Below are positions 53,249 to 64,000 of a stretch of DNA of 64,000 bases, piece by piece. The DNA is from Biscogniauxia marginata (Eukaryota > Ascomycota > Sordariomycetes > Xylariales > Xylariaceae): the NCBI GenBank assembly GCA_022695795.1, contig MU404175.1, forward strand, positions 59,091-123,090, read 5' to 3'. Numbering within the stretch: position 1 is the stretch's first letter; each line of letters starts with the position of its first letter. The position numbers and the translations under genes are program-made. The notes beneath the pieces are model-generated. The model had not been told where the DNA came from. It saw only the letters and a list, made by a program, of their open reading frames with translations, and did no database searches.

Positions 53249-54160
53249 TCGGAATGAACAGAGAATAGGGAGGTGGATATAAGACCGGGAGGGACACGTT
53301 TGCCCGGTTTAGATGCTACCGATCAACTGGATTCTTTTGCCGGATTTTTCCCTCTTTCCTTTTTGTTGTGGTTCTCGCAAAGGAGGGAAGCGGGGGTTAG
53401 GTTCCGACATGACTGATCCCCGAATGAATGGTCGGATGAAGGGGGTGGGCGTTTATGTCGTAGCCCGACGGCGTTCGTGGCGGAGATTGATGGTTTATAA
53501 ATCCTGTACAGTAGGTTAGGTGTGGTAGGTCGTGATCACATTGCTACAATAAAGCCTTGTTTTTTTTAACTTCTGAAAGAAGCGGTCTTTTCTCCGTTCT
53601 AGTGATAACCTATCCTCGGGTGAACGATCCCTCGTTTTTACATGATTGTATATCTCCTGATCTACACTTATAGATTACTTCTATATTTCTAGTCTCGAAA
53701 GCAGCGATGCCCCCGAGAGCGTGGCCTTCGTCCTTTGGTTATTAGGTTTATACCCTAATATCGTTCGTTAAAGGCTCTCCTCGAATTCACCTATTCTGTT
53801 ATGAAAATATTGCTCCCAATTGAACAGAAACGGTCACAGGCAACACATTACAAGGCGCACCTTGTTAAGGAGTGGAATGGGTCGCTATCAATTCAAGTGA
53901 AGTACACTATGACTACTATAGCAAGGACGAACGAAAGTGAGGACTTTTTGCATCCGACCCGAGTCGTACACGATACCTAGCAATAGAGCAGGTTTGCGTA
54001 CGATACAGAGCCCGAGGTAACATTCTGGCAAAAGCAAAAAGAAGGGGAAAAAGCAAGCATAGGTAACCAAACAAACATGTAGGGACATAACGTCAATCAA
54101 GGAGGGCCGTGGAATACAGTGTCTACTGAACGATGGGTGGGCCATAATATAGCCCGTCTC
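53249..54160. other. Intergenic between convergent genes
   Basis: Holds the 3' flanks of the hypothetical gene (+) and eIF5 (-). No gene or notable repeat. Confidence 0.55.
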
Positions 54161-55517
54161 CTATTCCTCATCCGACTCGTCCTCTTCTGCCTCTTGGAGC
54201 CACTTCAAGAAAGGCTCCGCAGCACGCCGAATCTTCTTGGAGGTCGAAAGATCGACATACTTCTTACTGGCCCTGGTACCCCACTTGGTGACAACATCCT
54301 CACTGACCAGATCCTTGTCGTACAGTTGATGAAGAATCTTGACAATCTTGTCGCTAGTCATGAGCTCAGGATGCTCTTTGCCTTGAGCGGCTAGAAGACG
54401 CTCGATGCCACCGAGCAAAGCTTTCTCGTGGCGTTCAGAGGTCACGATCTAGATATGATTAGTACAAGGAAATAAAGAGAGAAGGGGGGAAGAATCAAAG
54501 ACCTACCTGCTTGAGCATTCCGGTACGCTTAGGAATCTGAGTAAGGACGTTCTCATCGAATAGAGTCTGGACGAGAACCAAGACGGTCTTGTGCTTGGCC
54601 TCAATGCCCAGGTCCTTGGCTTTTACGTAGATCTGAATGTCATCAACCTTGTTAATGCTACCAGTCTTTGCAGCCTCTTCCTGGATCCAATCACCCAGGG
54701 CGTCGTAGGCGGTGTTGCCACCGGCCTCTCCGTCTTCATCCTCTTCATCTCCTCCGAGAACGAGCTTCGCACGGAATTCGTTGGGGAGCTGGCTCTGGCG
54801 AGCCTTGACGGCCTCCTCAGACATGTCGACAGCCCAGTCGTCATCCTTGACTTCGGCGGGGGCGTCAATAACTTGAGCGTCAGCATTGATCTTGCGGGTG
54901 AACTCGTCGTCGCTACCAGCGTCGTTCTCATCGTCGTTCCTGTCGCCAGTGGAGTTGGAACCGTTTTCGGAATTCTCTCCGCCACTTCCGTTACCATTTT
55001 CTTTGTTGCCGTTCTGCTGTGCCAGCTGCCGGGCCTTGCGGGCAGCCTTGCGCTCAGCCTTGTCCTTCTTGCCGCCCTTCTTGGGCTGGTTCTTCAGGAT
55101 GAAGCCGCTAAGCTTCAGGCGGAGATCAACATCGGTGCGCTGACCGCAAGCCTTGCAGTCGAGCACGATGTGACCCTCCTTGATGACAACATCGGTCTCG
55201 GGGTTCTTGCACTTCTTGCAGAGAACAAACTTGTTGATGAAGCCATCAAGATAGTCCTGTAGTTTGGGGGCATCGTGGGCACCGTTGATGATCCAGCGGT
55301 CATCCGGGGGATCAATGTTGGTCTGAGCACCGAGCTCAAAGCCGAAATACTTGATGACGTAAGATCCGGGGCGGGCAAGCGAGGCAGCAACGCTGCTCAG
55401 GTTCACGACGACGGTCTTGATACCGTTGCCTTTGCCTTCGATCTTGGTCTGGATCTTTTCCATCTTGTAGCGATAGAAGGCGTCGGTGACATCGCGGCGA
55501 ACGTTGACGAGAGCCAT
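54161..55517 (-). CDS. TIF5: Translation initiation factor eIF5
   Basis: eIF5 is the GTPase-activating protein for eIF2 in the 43S/48S complex and triggers GTP hydrolysis on start-codon recognition. On the minus strand, exons 55517-54507 and 54448-54161 (58-bp intron, CTAATC branch-like sequence) give 432 aa. The N-terminal domain ([20 protein letters not shown]) has the catalytic arginine finger at Arg16, matching yeast Arg15. The zinc ribbon is C100, C103, C121 and C124. A Lys-rich then Asn/Gly/Asp/Glu-rich linker follows. The C-terminal W2/HEAT domain ends with the aromatic-acidic box [16 protein letters not shown], which binds eIF2-beta and eIF3. The intron join gives RTGMLKQ then [14 protein letters not shown]. 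Long G/T-rich DNA upstream (to about 56350) may include a long leader. Confidence 0.97.
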
Positions 55518-57975
55518 TTTTGCGGTATTGATAGGTGTTAGTAGAGCAGAAAGGCTTGGAAGTTGTTGCTATTTGGTCGGAGAGTGGGATTCCTTGATAC
55601 AGGTACGAGAGGACTAGATAGTCATTCGCGGATATTGGCGAGGTGGGCAGAAGAGGATGGAGCGAGCCAGGAGGTCAGTAATGAGGACTGTTCCTAGTAT
55701 TGGACATGTGGAAGACTGGAGGATAGTTGCTAGTGTTGGAAGGCATTAACTCGGGCGATGAGACGGCCGTGGTTCAACCGACTGAGCTGTGATTGGGGCT
55801 ACAAAGCTTCCGCGGTATGCGAAATGATTGCAGCGTGAGAGGGGGTAGGTGGTGTCTAGACACAGCGGTTTTGTCGTGCTGATACATAAACAGCAATGTA
55901 TCACTGTTCCCTTCTATGTGGGGGTTTCTTTTGTTCGGTCGGAGGGTGGAGGTGTGGAAAGGCGAGAGCGGGTGACCAACGACAACAACGAAGGACTGCC
56001 GATGATCCGTCTACGGGCGTAGGGGGCGCTTCTCTAGGTTGGTATTTTGTGTTTGTCGGGAGAGACGAGGGGAGATGTGTAGAAAAGCAGAGCGCGGCTC
56101 AGGTTGCCACCAATTGAGTTTCTGGTGCCGGTGGTGGGATTAATGGCGAGCAGGTTTGCGGCTTGTGCGCGGTTGTACTAGTTGGGAGTAATTGTTTTTG
56201 TCGATGCTGTTGTTGTTGTTGTTATCGTCGTCGGTGTTGAGAGAAATGTGATGGTGGATAGAGATGGGGAGAGGAGAGTTGTAAAGTTGAGAGAAGGAAG
56301 AGGAGTGGGAGGGACACGGCCGAAATAGAAAAAGCCAGAGGACCTAAAAAGGGCTTGATGAATAATGGAAACTGCGAAAGCGTAGCCACTAAGTTGGGTC
56401 GTTCCTACAGGGGGGCAATAGCGCCCCTCCCTACCTAAAGGGGATTTGCTGCCTTGGCCTTCCGACTATCTCTAGGGACGCCTTGCGCTAAAAGGCCCTA
56501 AGCTTTTTAAACCCGAACATGTTTGCTACCACTGCGGCCTTTTTGGGAGTGTGCATATTCAATAATGGAATCGTACAACCACTAGGTTAGCTTGATGATT
56601 GTGTGCGTGAAGAATTTTCACTGAGGGCAAGGTATTTAATTTTCCAATCCAGTCATGTGCAGGTCTGAGTTTTTTTTGTGTTCCCCAATTTCTTCCGACT
56701 TGCTTTCCTATGTAACCTCGTCCATCCTCTTTGCTTTCTTCCTCAATTTATAGTGTAATAATAATCAGTAACTACCATACAGCACACATTCATGAAGGTA
56801 CCACAAAATGCATGTTAGTAACAGCCTGAGGCAAAGTATGAGAATGGGTCTACTAACCTACCTCCTTCTATACTAGGTGATCTGTATGTAAGGAGAGTAA
56901 TCATGTTTAATCCTCTCAAGGCAAGTAAGGTGTTTTCACATGGTATCCATCATATCTACATAGACTACATAGACGTTACATGCATTTCAAGTGGAATCTC
57001 TGAACATAGCCAACGTATTATAACCCCTGTACATTGTGCGGGGACAGTCTTTTCCCATCCAAGCCTCCCAGAATTCGAGCTATAAGCGCGCTTGCGTGAG
57101 TGGTAATATTCTCAAGTCTGCTAGCATATGATATGCCCAGCCTGGAGCACCAACATGGCTTCCGATCCTCATGTTGCATCATAACTGGGTGTCTGGCACC
57201 AACTCTCCTTACCCTATGCTGCCCGACGATGCTCTTCTGGCTATACACGAGTCTTGCAAACGCTGGGCTTCATGCTCGCGTCTCTCATTTTAGTCTTCCA
57301 CATATGAGCACCACAACCACCTTGTGTCTTGGATCATTCTGTGCTCGATACAAGTGTAATCCTTGGAGCGGCTAGCAGTTGTCGTTTCTCATCAACTATG
57401 CCCGCAGATAGATAGCCAAAAAGAATGGCAAGAACGGTGGAATTGCCAGCTCAAGGCCTTGGCTGGGAACTGGGTCCACCGTCCAGAACATCTATGACAA
57501 CCTGCATATGCATTATGCGACAGAAAAATACACTTATAGGTCAGCACTTGGTCAAAGAATTTAGTTCTCACTTGGTTTTTTTCCCCCTCCAGAACAAAGG
57601 GTGTTGTCGAAATACACTTCCATTTGGCTCATATTGTAGAGCCCATCTCATACATGAAACAAAGCAGGACTCAAAGGCCCCTACCGCCAACGCCTCCGCC
57701 TAAACCTCATGTGGGTCTCCAGTTGATCCCTAACCTGTCCGTAAACCTGTGTCCGCCTGCTGCAATCCTGTAATTACCACGAAGAAAAGATTCTAATGCC
57801 TATGCCTCGCTCAGCTAGAAGAGTGCCCTTGAAAGCTGAGAATTGTGGCATTCTATCCGCAACTTAGGTCACTGAAGAAAATTGATCCCACCAAAGGAAG
57901 AGATATAACCAGGATATAGAGGCAAGCGGGTCTTAAATAGGGAGGCCATGCGACGCGCCTATATCCGTGCTAATA
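55518..57975. other. 2.5-kb region between eIF5 start and CBF1 end
   Basis: No supported gene. The first ~800 bp is the eIF5 promoter and leader, with a GTT/GTC trinucleotide run near 56203-56237. The rest (56400-57975) holds only short frames with no recognisable product. Confidence 0.5.
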
Positions 57976-59045
57976 TCACGAGGAAGACGTGTTCTCCTCC
58001 TTGGCCTGAGGAGGCTGAAGTCCAGCATTCTGGGCTGCCTGCTTCCATAACGTCAGCTCCCGATAGGCGCGCTCACATTCCTGCTTGAGCTTATCATTCG
58101 AAACGCTGAGCTCCTGGATAGCTTGTTCCGTAAGCAGCTTCTCCAGTGTCCACTTCTCGATATTTTGGGCCTCGTTCTCCTTCAACTGCGTGATGAACGC
58201 GACCGCCCGTTGAAGAATGGAGCCCTTGTTCTTCTCGCACCCTGGCACGATCTTGGCCAGCTCGTTGATGCCTTCGTTGATGGTTTCCCGGCGGCGGCGT
58301 TCAACTTGATCAAGGTCAGTACGGAGCACACCAAGCAAAATTGCGAATACATTTGCTGATTACCTTCTTTGTGATTGTCCTTCCGCAGTTTGTGCCACTC
58401 TTCTGAGCCAACAGCGGGTTTGGGGTTTGGATTTGAAGCAGCCGAGCAGGACTGACTAGGCCGAACGCCATTCTGTGATGTTTGCTGTGTCGCGTTGCCC
58501 GTAGACGTCTCGGTGATACTATCAGATTGTAGAATGTCATTATGGCCATAGGATGGCTCAGAATGATTTTCGCTCTCCGCAGTAGCCTGGGCGGCAAATG
58601 TCTCTTCTGTCGACTGAGGGACATGAAGAGTGGGATACATAGTCCCTAGAGCAGCAGCAGCAGTGCTTGATGCGTTGGCAGGATCAGAGGACCCGTGTCG
58701 GTGTTCGACTGTGGCTTGTTGAAGGGCCGCAAAATCGGCATTAGTTGCTGCCTGGGCAGCCGCCTGAGCAGCTTCGACAGCAGTCTCGACATAAGCTGCG
58801 GATGCAGCGTCCGGTGTACCAGAAGGTATAGTTGTGACCGGAGCGCTGCGTTTGGTGCGCCGTGAATCCGGAGAAGAGTCAGGAGCACCACGCTTTCGCT
58901 TCTGGGAGGGACTAGATGGGGATGTGGTGCTGAAGTCGTTCTGGTCGGCGACAGCTGCATCGGCCATTGCAGCAAGATGCTCACGATTGATGTGAGTTAA
59001 GGGTTCGAGTAGTGACTCGGTTTGAGAGTACCTGTTAGACTCCAT
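57976..59045 (-). CDS. CBF1: CBF1-like bHLH transcription factor
   Basis: Cbf1 binds the E-box CACGTG at centromeres in budding yeast and at sulfur/methionine and other promoters. On the minus strand, exons 59045-58364 and 58304-57976 (59-bp intron) give 336 aa. The join falls inside the DNA-binding basic region and restores RKDNHKEVERRRRETINEGI. His225, Glu229 and Arg233 give the class B H-E-R signature for CACGTG recognition. The first helix, loop and second helix (INELAKIVPGCEKNKGSILQ, then RAVAFITQLKENE) are followed by a coiled coil to the C-terminus, as in Cbf1. The N-terminal two-thirds are Ala/Ser/Gln-rich and disordered, with a Lys/Arg cluster (SQKRKRG, RRTKRS) near residues 48-67 as a likely nuclear signal. 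A TCACGTG site lies about 760 bp upstream of the start. Confidence 0.87.
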
Positions 59046-59803
59046 TGCGACTTAGCTGTAGGAAGCGCCGACGTCGGTTAACGGCAGCTACTGCAGGGCT
59101 GGCACCGATGGGATCCGTTTCGATAGATTTTGTGGCGGATTTCACACCTCTTGCGAAGAGGCTGTTCAAGTTAGTGGGATGCTCATCAATCAACCCAGAA
59201 CCGGACGGTGAAGGTAGAACAAGGACAAAAAAGGGCATCGCCACCATCATTATCTACCCAGTTTGTGTCGCGCGAACTGCCAAGTTAGACTGGCACATGA
59301 CAAGCGGTCGGAGAGAGTGTTGGTTGATGCGTTAATTCATTAAGAGGCCCATGCTTATCCACAAGACTCGTTCCAACCCGGGGTGAAGCAGATGACAATG
59401 ATTATTCAGATCAATCCATGTCCCGGTAGGGCCATGGACAGCTTCTCAATGAGAAGGTAATTTCGCGGATTAAATATTGCATGTTTCGTGACGGACCCGT
59501 CACTTATACAGCTTGTCATGCTTCTGCAAGGGTCGGATGCGACACGACGCCTGGGGGTGCGAGAGGGTTTTGCGACGACGAGATGTAGACGCGAAAATTT
59601 TCGCAGTAATTGGCGCGCGTGTTGGTGCACAATACCTCGGCGGTAGACGGGCGGAAAAAATGATGATGGCGGCGATGTTTTTGAGACCGTGATGGTACGG
59701 GAAATGGAAGATAGATAACGGGAGATGGATTACATACCTGAAATCATGTGCCTGATCTCGTGCAGTGAGTGCTTGGATCTTCCGGGTCTTCAGTCAAGTG
59801 ACT

Positions 59804-59810
59804 TCACGTG
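59804..59810. promoter_or_regulatory. TCACGTG E-box upstream of CBF1
   Basis: The 7-mer TCACGTG matches the Cbf1 recognition sequence. It lies about 760 bp upstream of the start codon of the CBF1-like gene. The motif is seen directly; autoregulation is inferred. Confidence 0.5.
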
Positions 59811-60227
59811 CTTTCGAGATAAAGCTTCGAATCAGGGCGAATAAATGGGGAGCTCCAGAGACGGAGAAAGTTGCAAATTCCTGGATCACAACTGGCGACT
59901 TCTGCAAGATGGTTATGAAGGTCCTCGAGGCCGACCGGTCCGACGGTGACTTTCTTGGTCAAGACGCTGCGCTTCACGGAGAGAATAATGGGAGATGCAG
60001 CGCGCGATCGAGGAGTTGAAGGGAGAAGGTGGCATGCCTCAGACCATATGACCCCCCGAACGCACAGGCCACACCCTTGCGCATGGACCACTTGGAACTG
60101 TTTCTCATCTCTCTACTCTGAGATCGGCTCCACGCCATAAACGCCTCCGGCCAATCAGCATGCACAGGACCCCCCATGTTCTTTCACTTAGCACGCACAC
60201 CACCACCATCAACAACACCACTACCAC

Positions 60228-60340
60228 TACCAACCATCACAACCACCACCACCACCACCACTAGCCTCCCACCTCCTTAACATTAGGTACTTAAGGTGCC
60301 CATTCCGATCTCATTTCATCTCATCTCATCTCATCTCATT
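60228..60340. repeat. ACC and TCATC microsatellites
   Basis: An ACC/CCA trinucleotide run (about 60228-60262) and, after 45 bases, tandem TCATC units (about 60309-60340). Confidence 0.85.
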
Positions 60341-61598
60341 CCATGCTGGCCATCTTCTTTATTCTCGACTGCAGGTTCTTTGTTCGCACCGATGTGAGAG
60401 CACAGGCTGCAGACTTGCTAACAGATTCAGACTGATACTGCATGTGTCTCTACATAATGCCTATAGAAATGTTAGTGTGCTATTTTAGGTGATCTATCGG
60501 ATTTTGGCTACCTACCTTGCCTACCTTGCCTTCCCAAAAGCTTGGCAATGCGGATGGTTGCTTAATGAAAGGAGGTATGCCGTGCCGTAGGGTGGTAGCA
60601 GAGATAATTCTAATCTCCATTTCATCAGATCTAATACACCTGCCTGCAGGTAGTAGGTGTAGATATTTGAAACCTGCAGGTGACGAGGGGTTGCAACAGC
60701 AAAAGGTGCATTGATTAATGTAGCAAGTTGAGGAGCGAGGGCAAGCAGACAGAAACTGGTTCTAAGGGGGGTTGGTTGTGGTTGTGGTTGGCGCTACCCC
60801 AAACTCGTATCATTTGGAGAAGTCGGAAGTCCCGTGAGGGCTGTTCCTGTGACCAGATCCGGCTGTGTGTGACTGCATGAGTACATTGTTAGTTGCACCG
60901 CCAATGTGTGAGAGTCCAACAGGCCTCGGGAGTAGCCGCGCTTGGCGTGCTGAAAAAGCTCTTAAGGCATAAAGTCCGGTATGTAGTGTGGTAGATCATA
61001 TTCCTCATTCGAGAAGTATAACTTAGGAAGTACAAAGATATGCAAGATCAGAAGGGCAAGACCTCACGATCACATGAGACTGGACGTACCGAAGAGAAGG
61101 CTACCAATATCATACCTACCTAATATATTATAACTTATATACTTATTTATAACAAGGTTCATGTTCATGTTGGCCATGACTCGGTCTTCGTTCGTTGTAT
61201 AATAATAATGGTTACAACGATCGAGGTTATCAGAGGGAGCATAACTCCGAAAAGGCAGCCGCGTAGTTTTCCAGCCGCCGTAGCATTCTCCAGCTACAAA
61301 CAGAGACAGAATGTACTTTCTATACTACCTATATAGACCTCGCTACACTACATGCAGGTAGTACCTAGTGGGGGGAGTGCAAGGCCGGGGAGCTTTCGGT
61401 GGAGTGCCTAATGTGGCCCTGTCGAGCCCGCCCCCCTACCTACCTAACTCCGGAATACGCATTCCCCGCCGCACTGACCACCTGGCATATCCGAGCCCGA
61501 GCCCAAGCTCAAGACGTCACCTCCATTTACCGACAACGGGACTTTGCTACCAGATCCAACCATAAAATAACAAATACACATATCCAAACTGTCCGAAG

Positions 61599-63014
61599 AT
61601 GGGCGATCACGTTGGCACGAAACTAGATCATGAGAACCATCTCCTACTTGTGAGTTGATCCTGGCCGCTCTCTGTATCTCCATTGTTCCCTAGTCCTTCT
61701 ACCTTCTGTCGTCCCCATCATGACCATCGATCGACATGTGCTAGCCCGACCTGACCTACCAAACTTAGGACCAACCGCTCCTCCGGCTTCCATTCGAGCT
61801 TTTGCGGAAGAACTTCCGGTCGGCGCACTTCGAGGTCGAGAAGGACGGCACCTTCGTTAAGAACGTGCTGAAGGACACGGCGACGGCCAACATCCACAAT
61901 GGGGCCTCTCAGGATGACGTGCTCAAGAACCTCGACACCATGATCGCGCGCATGCGCGGCGTCAAGCGCAAGCTGACTGCCTTTGCCGAGGAGGAGAACC
62001 GGCTCTACCGGCACGAGGAGGCCCGTGTGAAGCACCTAGCCGAGCTGTATTCCATGTACAGCGTCGACGACGTCAAGTACGAGGGATGGAGCCGCACCCG
62101 CCTGGATCGTCTCCTGGTCGACTACCTACTACGGCACGGGTACAACGACAGCGCGCGGGCGCTAGCAGAGGAGCGGGGAATCGAGCTCCTGGTCGACATC
62201 GAGACGTTCGAGCAGATGAGCCGCATCCGGAAGAGCCTACTCAACGGTAGCGTGACCGAGGCCTTGGCATGGTGTACCGCCGGGGACACAAAAAAGGAGC
62301 TGCGGAAGATGGATGTAGGTATCTATTTATGATACATACTTTCTTAGCCTCAAACTCTAACTCTTGCGACAGAGTAACCTGGAGTTTATGCTTCGCTACC
62401 AGCAGTACATCGAGATCGTTAGAACCAAAGCTCGGACGGAACCGGGCGAAGCCCTGGCCCACGCCAAGAAGTACCTCTTCCCCTACCGGGAGACCTATCC
62501 GAACGAATTCCGGCAGGCGTGCGGCCTGCTGGCCATCCCGCCCAGCGACGCGCCCAGCGTCTACTCGGGGCTCTACTCGCCGGCGCGGTGGGAGATGCTC
62601 GCGGACCTTTTCACGACGACACACAACACGCTGCTCTCGCTGCCACCGGTCCCGCTCCTGCACATCGCCCTGTCGTCCGGGCTCTCGGCCCTCAAGACGC
62701 TCGCCTGCTACTCGGTGCACCCGGCCTCGACCGCCGCGGCCTCCTCGCACCCAACGAGCCTGTCGCCCGCCTCCAGCGTCTGCCCGATCTGCAGCACCGA
62801 GCTGAACGAGCTGGCGCGCAACGTGCCCTACCCCTTCCACAGCAAGAGCCACGTCGAGCCCGACCTGCTCATGCTGCCCAACGGCCACGCCTACGGCAAG
62901 GCCCGCCTCGAGGAGCACGCTCGTAAGGCGGGCCTGCTCGACGGCCAGGTTAAGGACCTGCGGACCGGTGAGGTCTTCGGCATGGACCGGCTCAAGAAAG
63001 TGTACATCACATGA
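61599..63014 (+). CDS. FYV10: FYV10/GID9 subunit of the GID ubiquitin ligase
   Basis: Fyv10/Gid9 (MAEA in animals) pairs with Gid2 as the catalytic RING heterodimer of the GID/CTLH E3 ligase, which marks gluconeogenic enzymes for degradation. Exons 61599-61649, 61769-62314 and 62373-63014 (introns 119 and 58 bp) give 412 aa. The first join gives [20 protein letters not shown]. Domains in order: N-terminal coiled region; LisH (about 125-157, [20 protein letters not shown]); CTLH (about 160-217, [20 protein letters not shown]); CRA (about 218-310); C-terminal RING-like domain ([19 protein letters not shown], then [16 protein letters not shown]), ending DRLKKVYIT. The RING is the degenerate Gid type: CPIC is present, but most other zinc ligands are replaced, as is normal for this subunit. 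Its partner subunits are not in the window. Codon use is strongly G/C-ending in exons 2 and 3. Confidence 0.93.
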
Positions 63015-64000
63015 AGTATCGTCAATATCGACCTTGTCATCATTTTTATCACCAGCCTGTCTAAGGGGGAGAAAGGAATATTATTTCATGGAAGTGAGGC
63101 AACTCGAGTACGACAAATCCGATGAGCTTTTTCTCTTTTCGAATCAGAGATAAAGGGGTAAATTTGTGGGGGTGGCTGGGAAGAAGGGGAGGTATTATAT
63201 TTTTTTCCCTCTGTTACAAATGGAAAGGATGTATATATTAGTAAGTTAACCCCGGAGTAGCCTCTATATCCTCTCGTACGGCACGTTTTGTTTTTTCCTT
63301 GTGGGCTTGTCGATACAACGGACGGACAGAATGATTTACAAAGCTGAAAAAAAATAAAAAAAAATAACAGCAGTTTACGGTGGTTGTCTCCAAGTGCTGG
63401 TAGACATTTATAAATCTAAACATTGCTATCTTATATCACATTTCAAGAAAAGGGGAGCTTTTCCAGGGGGCGACTCTTGAGCTATATCCTTGATCAGTCT
63501 ACTCATGCTTCAAACGTGCCTAGCTATGACCTCCCTGAGCAGTCTTTGCAGATAGATAGATAGATAGATACCCAGACAATCCCTATAGACCAAGCAAATC
63601 AAATTCACATCCGTCCCAACCCACGAAAAGCCAAATTTATCGTGGCACTCCCAAGGTAGCGAGCCCAGCATCATCCTCAGCCCCCTTTGCAAAAATCCGG
63701 TGTATCACTAAGTAAGTATCGAGGGGTCATAAAAGATAAAAGGAGATAGAAAGCGAGAGACGGTAGAGAGAGAGAGAGAGAGAGAAGGGGCTGAGACCAC
63801 GTAAACGGTAGCAGAAACAGGAGTAACCTCATAGTAGATAGATAAAAACCCCCCTTCCTCCACTAAAAAAGAAGGGTCAATCTCGAGAGAATCAACGACC
63901 GTACGATTTTCAGCGCCCCCCCCCCCCCCCCCCCCCCCCAAAAAAATTTTTTTTTTTAAAAAAAAAAATAATTTTGTTTTTTTTTGTTTATTTTTTTTTT
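63015..64000. other. FYV10 3' flank and contig-end low complexity
   Basis: No gene. Contains an A-rich tract near 63346-63367, a TAGA tetranucleotide run (about 63552-63570) and an AG run (about 63766-63785). From about 63915 there are consecutive homopolymer blocks (C, A, T, A, T) to the end of the window, probably a sequencing or assembly artefact at a contig terminus. Confidence 0.7.

Larger units (their letters stand above)
59046..61598. other. 2.5-kb divergent region, CBF1 and FYV10
   Basis: No supported gene. Contains a CACGTG site at 59805-59810, an ACC/CCA trinucleotide run (about 60228-60262), a TCATC pentamer run (about 60309-60340) and an AT-rich block near 61100-61160. Open frames here are short and unconserved to my eye. 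Confidence 0.5.

Noticed and set aside
54591..55262. 223-codon hydrophobic plus-strand frame opposite eIF5
   Set aside because: Mirror of the eIF5 codons and not a membrane protein; eIF5 is conserved across the whole stretch.

Overview
The window reads as nuclear DNA of a filamentous ascomycete (Pezizomycotina, most likely Sordariomycetes; the order is not resolved here). The evidence is: many genes split by short GT-AG introns, mostly 48-90 nt, some with visible CTAAC-type branch points; a HET-domain incompatibility gene; an Atg15 lipase with a Thr/Ser-rich tail; a binuclear zinc-cluster regulator; and housekeeping proteins of clear fungal type. I see no bacterial operons, rRNA, CRISPR array or intact transposon. 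Twenty protein genes are supported. Exon joins were worked out by hand from reading frame, splice signals and family conservation. The last ~90 bases are homopolymer blocks and look like a contig end.

Layout. 1-3143 (+): 3' part of separase. 3977-5896 (+): HET-domain protein. 5897-12300: 6.4 kb with no convincing gene. 12301-15719 (+): Zn2Cys6 transcription factor. 17641-19639 (-) KRI1 and 20215-21034 (+) a Rab5 GTPase are divergent. 21765-24810 (+): RBBP6-type RING protein with an RS/RD-rich tail. 25591-26304 (+): small hypothetical protein. 26978-28593 (+): PBN1/PIG-X. 28884-29986 (+): membrane-anchored prolyl 4-hydroxylase-like dioxygenase. 32005-33826 (+): sulfotransferase-like P-loop protein. 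34050-35347 (-) MHR1/mL67 and 36239-39019 (+) HSP104 are divergent around a heat-shock-element cluster. 40376-42717 (-) a VPS9-domain Rab5 exchange factor and 44060-46062 (+) ATG15 are divergent. 46556-48928 (-) ADE5,7 and 49360-50184 (+) dephospho-CoA kinase are divergent. 50726-53248 (+): large charged protein of unknown function. 54161-55517 (-): eIF5. 57976-59045 (-): CBF1-like bHLH factor. 61599-63014 (+): FYV10/GID9 ubiquitin-ligase subunit.

How the genes relate. Most are unlinked housekeeping functions: chromosome segregation, ribosome biogenesis and translation (KRI1, eIF5, mitoribosomal MHR1), purine and CoA synthesis, GPI-anchor assembly, chaperone and degradation. A loose endosome/vacuole theme comes from a Rab5 GTPase, a VPS9-type Rab5 activator about 19 kb away, and the vacuolar autophagy lipase ATG15 divergent from that activator. 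I found no previously undescribed multi-gene system. The best leads are promoter motifs at HSP104 and CBF1, a four-unit Cys/Trp repeat in the ATG15 tail, sharp GC3 shifts inside several genes, an uncharacterised 840-aa protein, a 531-bp intron with a weak donor, an interstitial telomere-like tract and the 6.4-kb gene desert.
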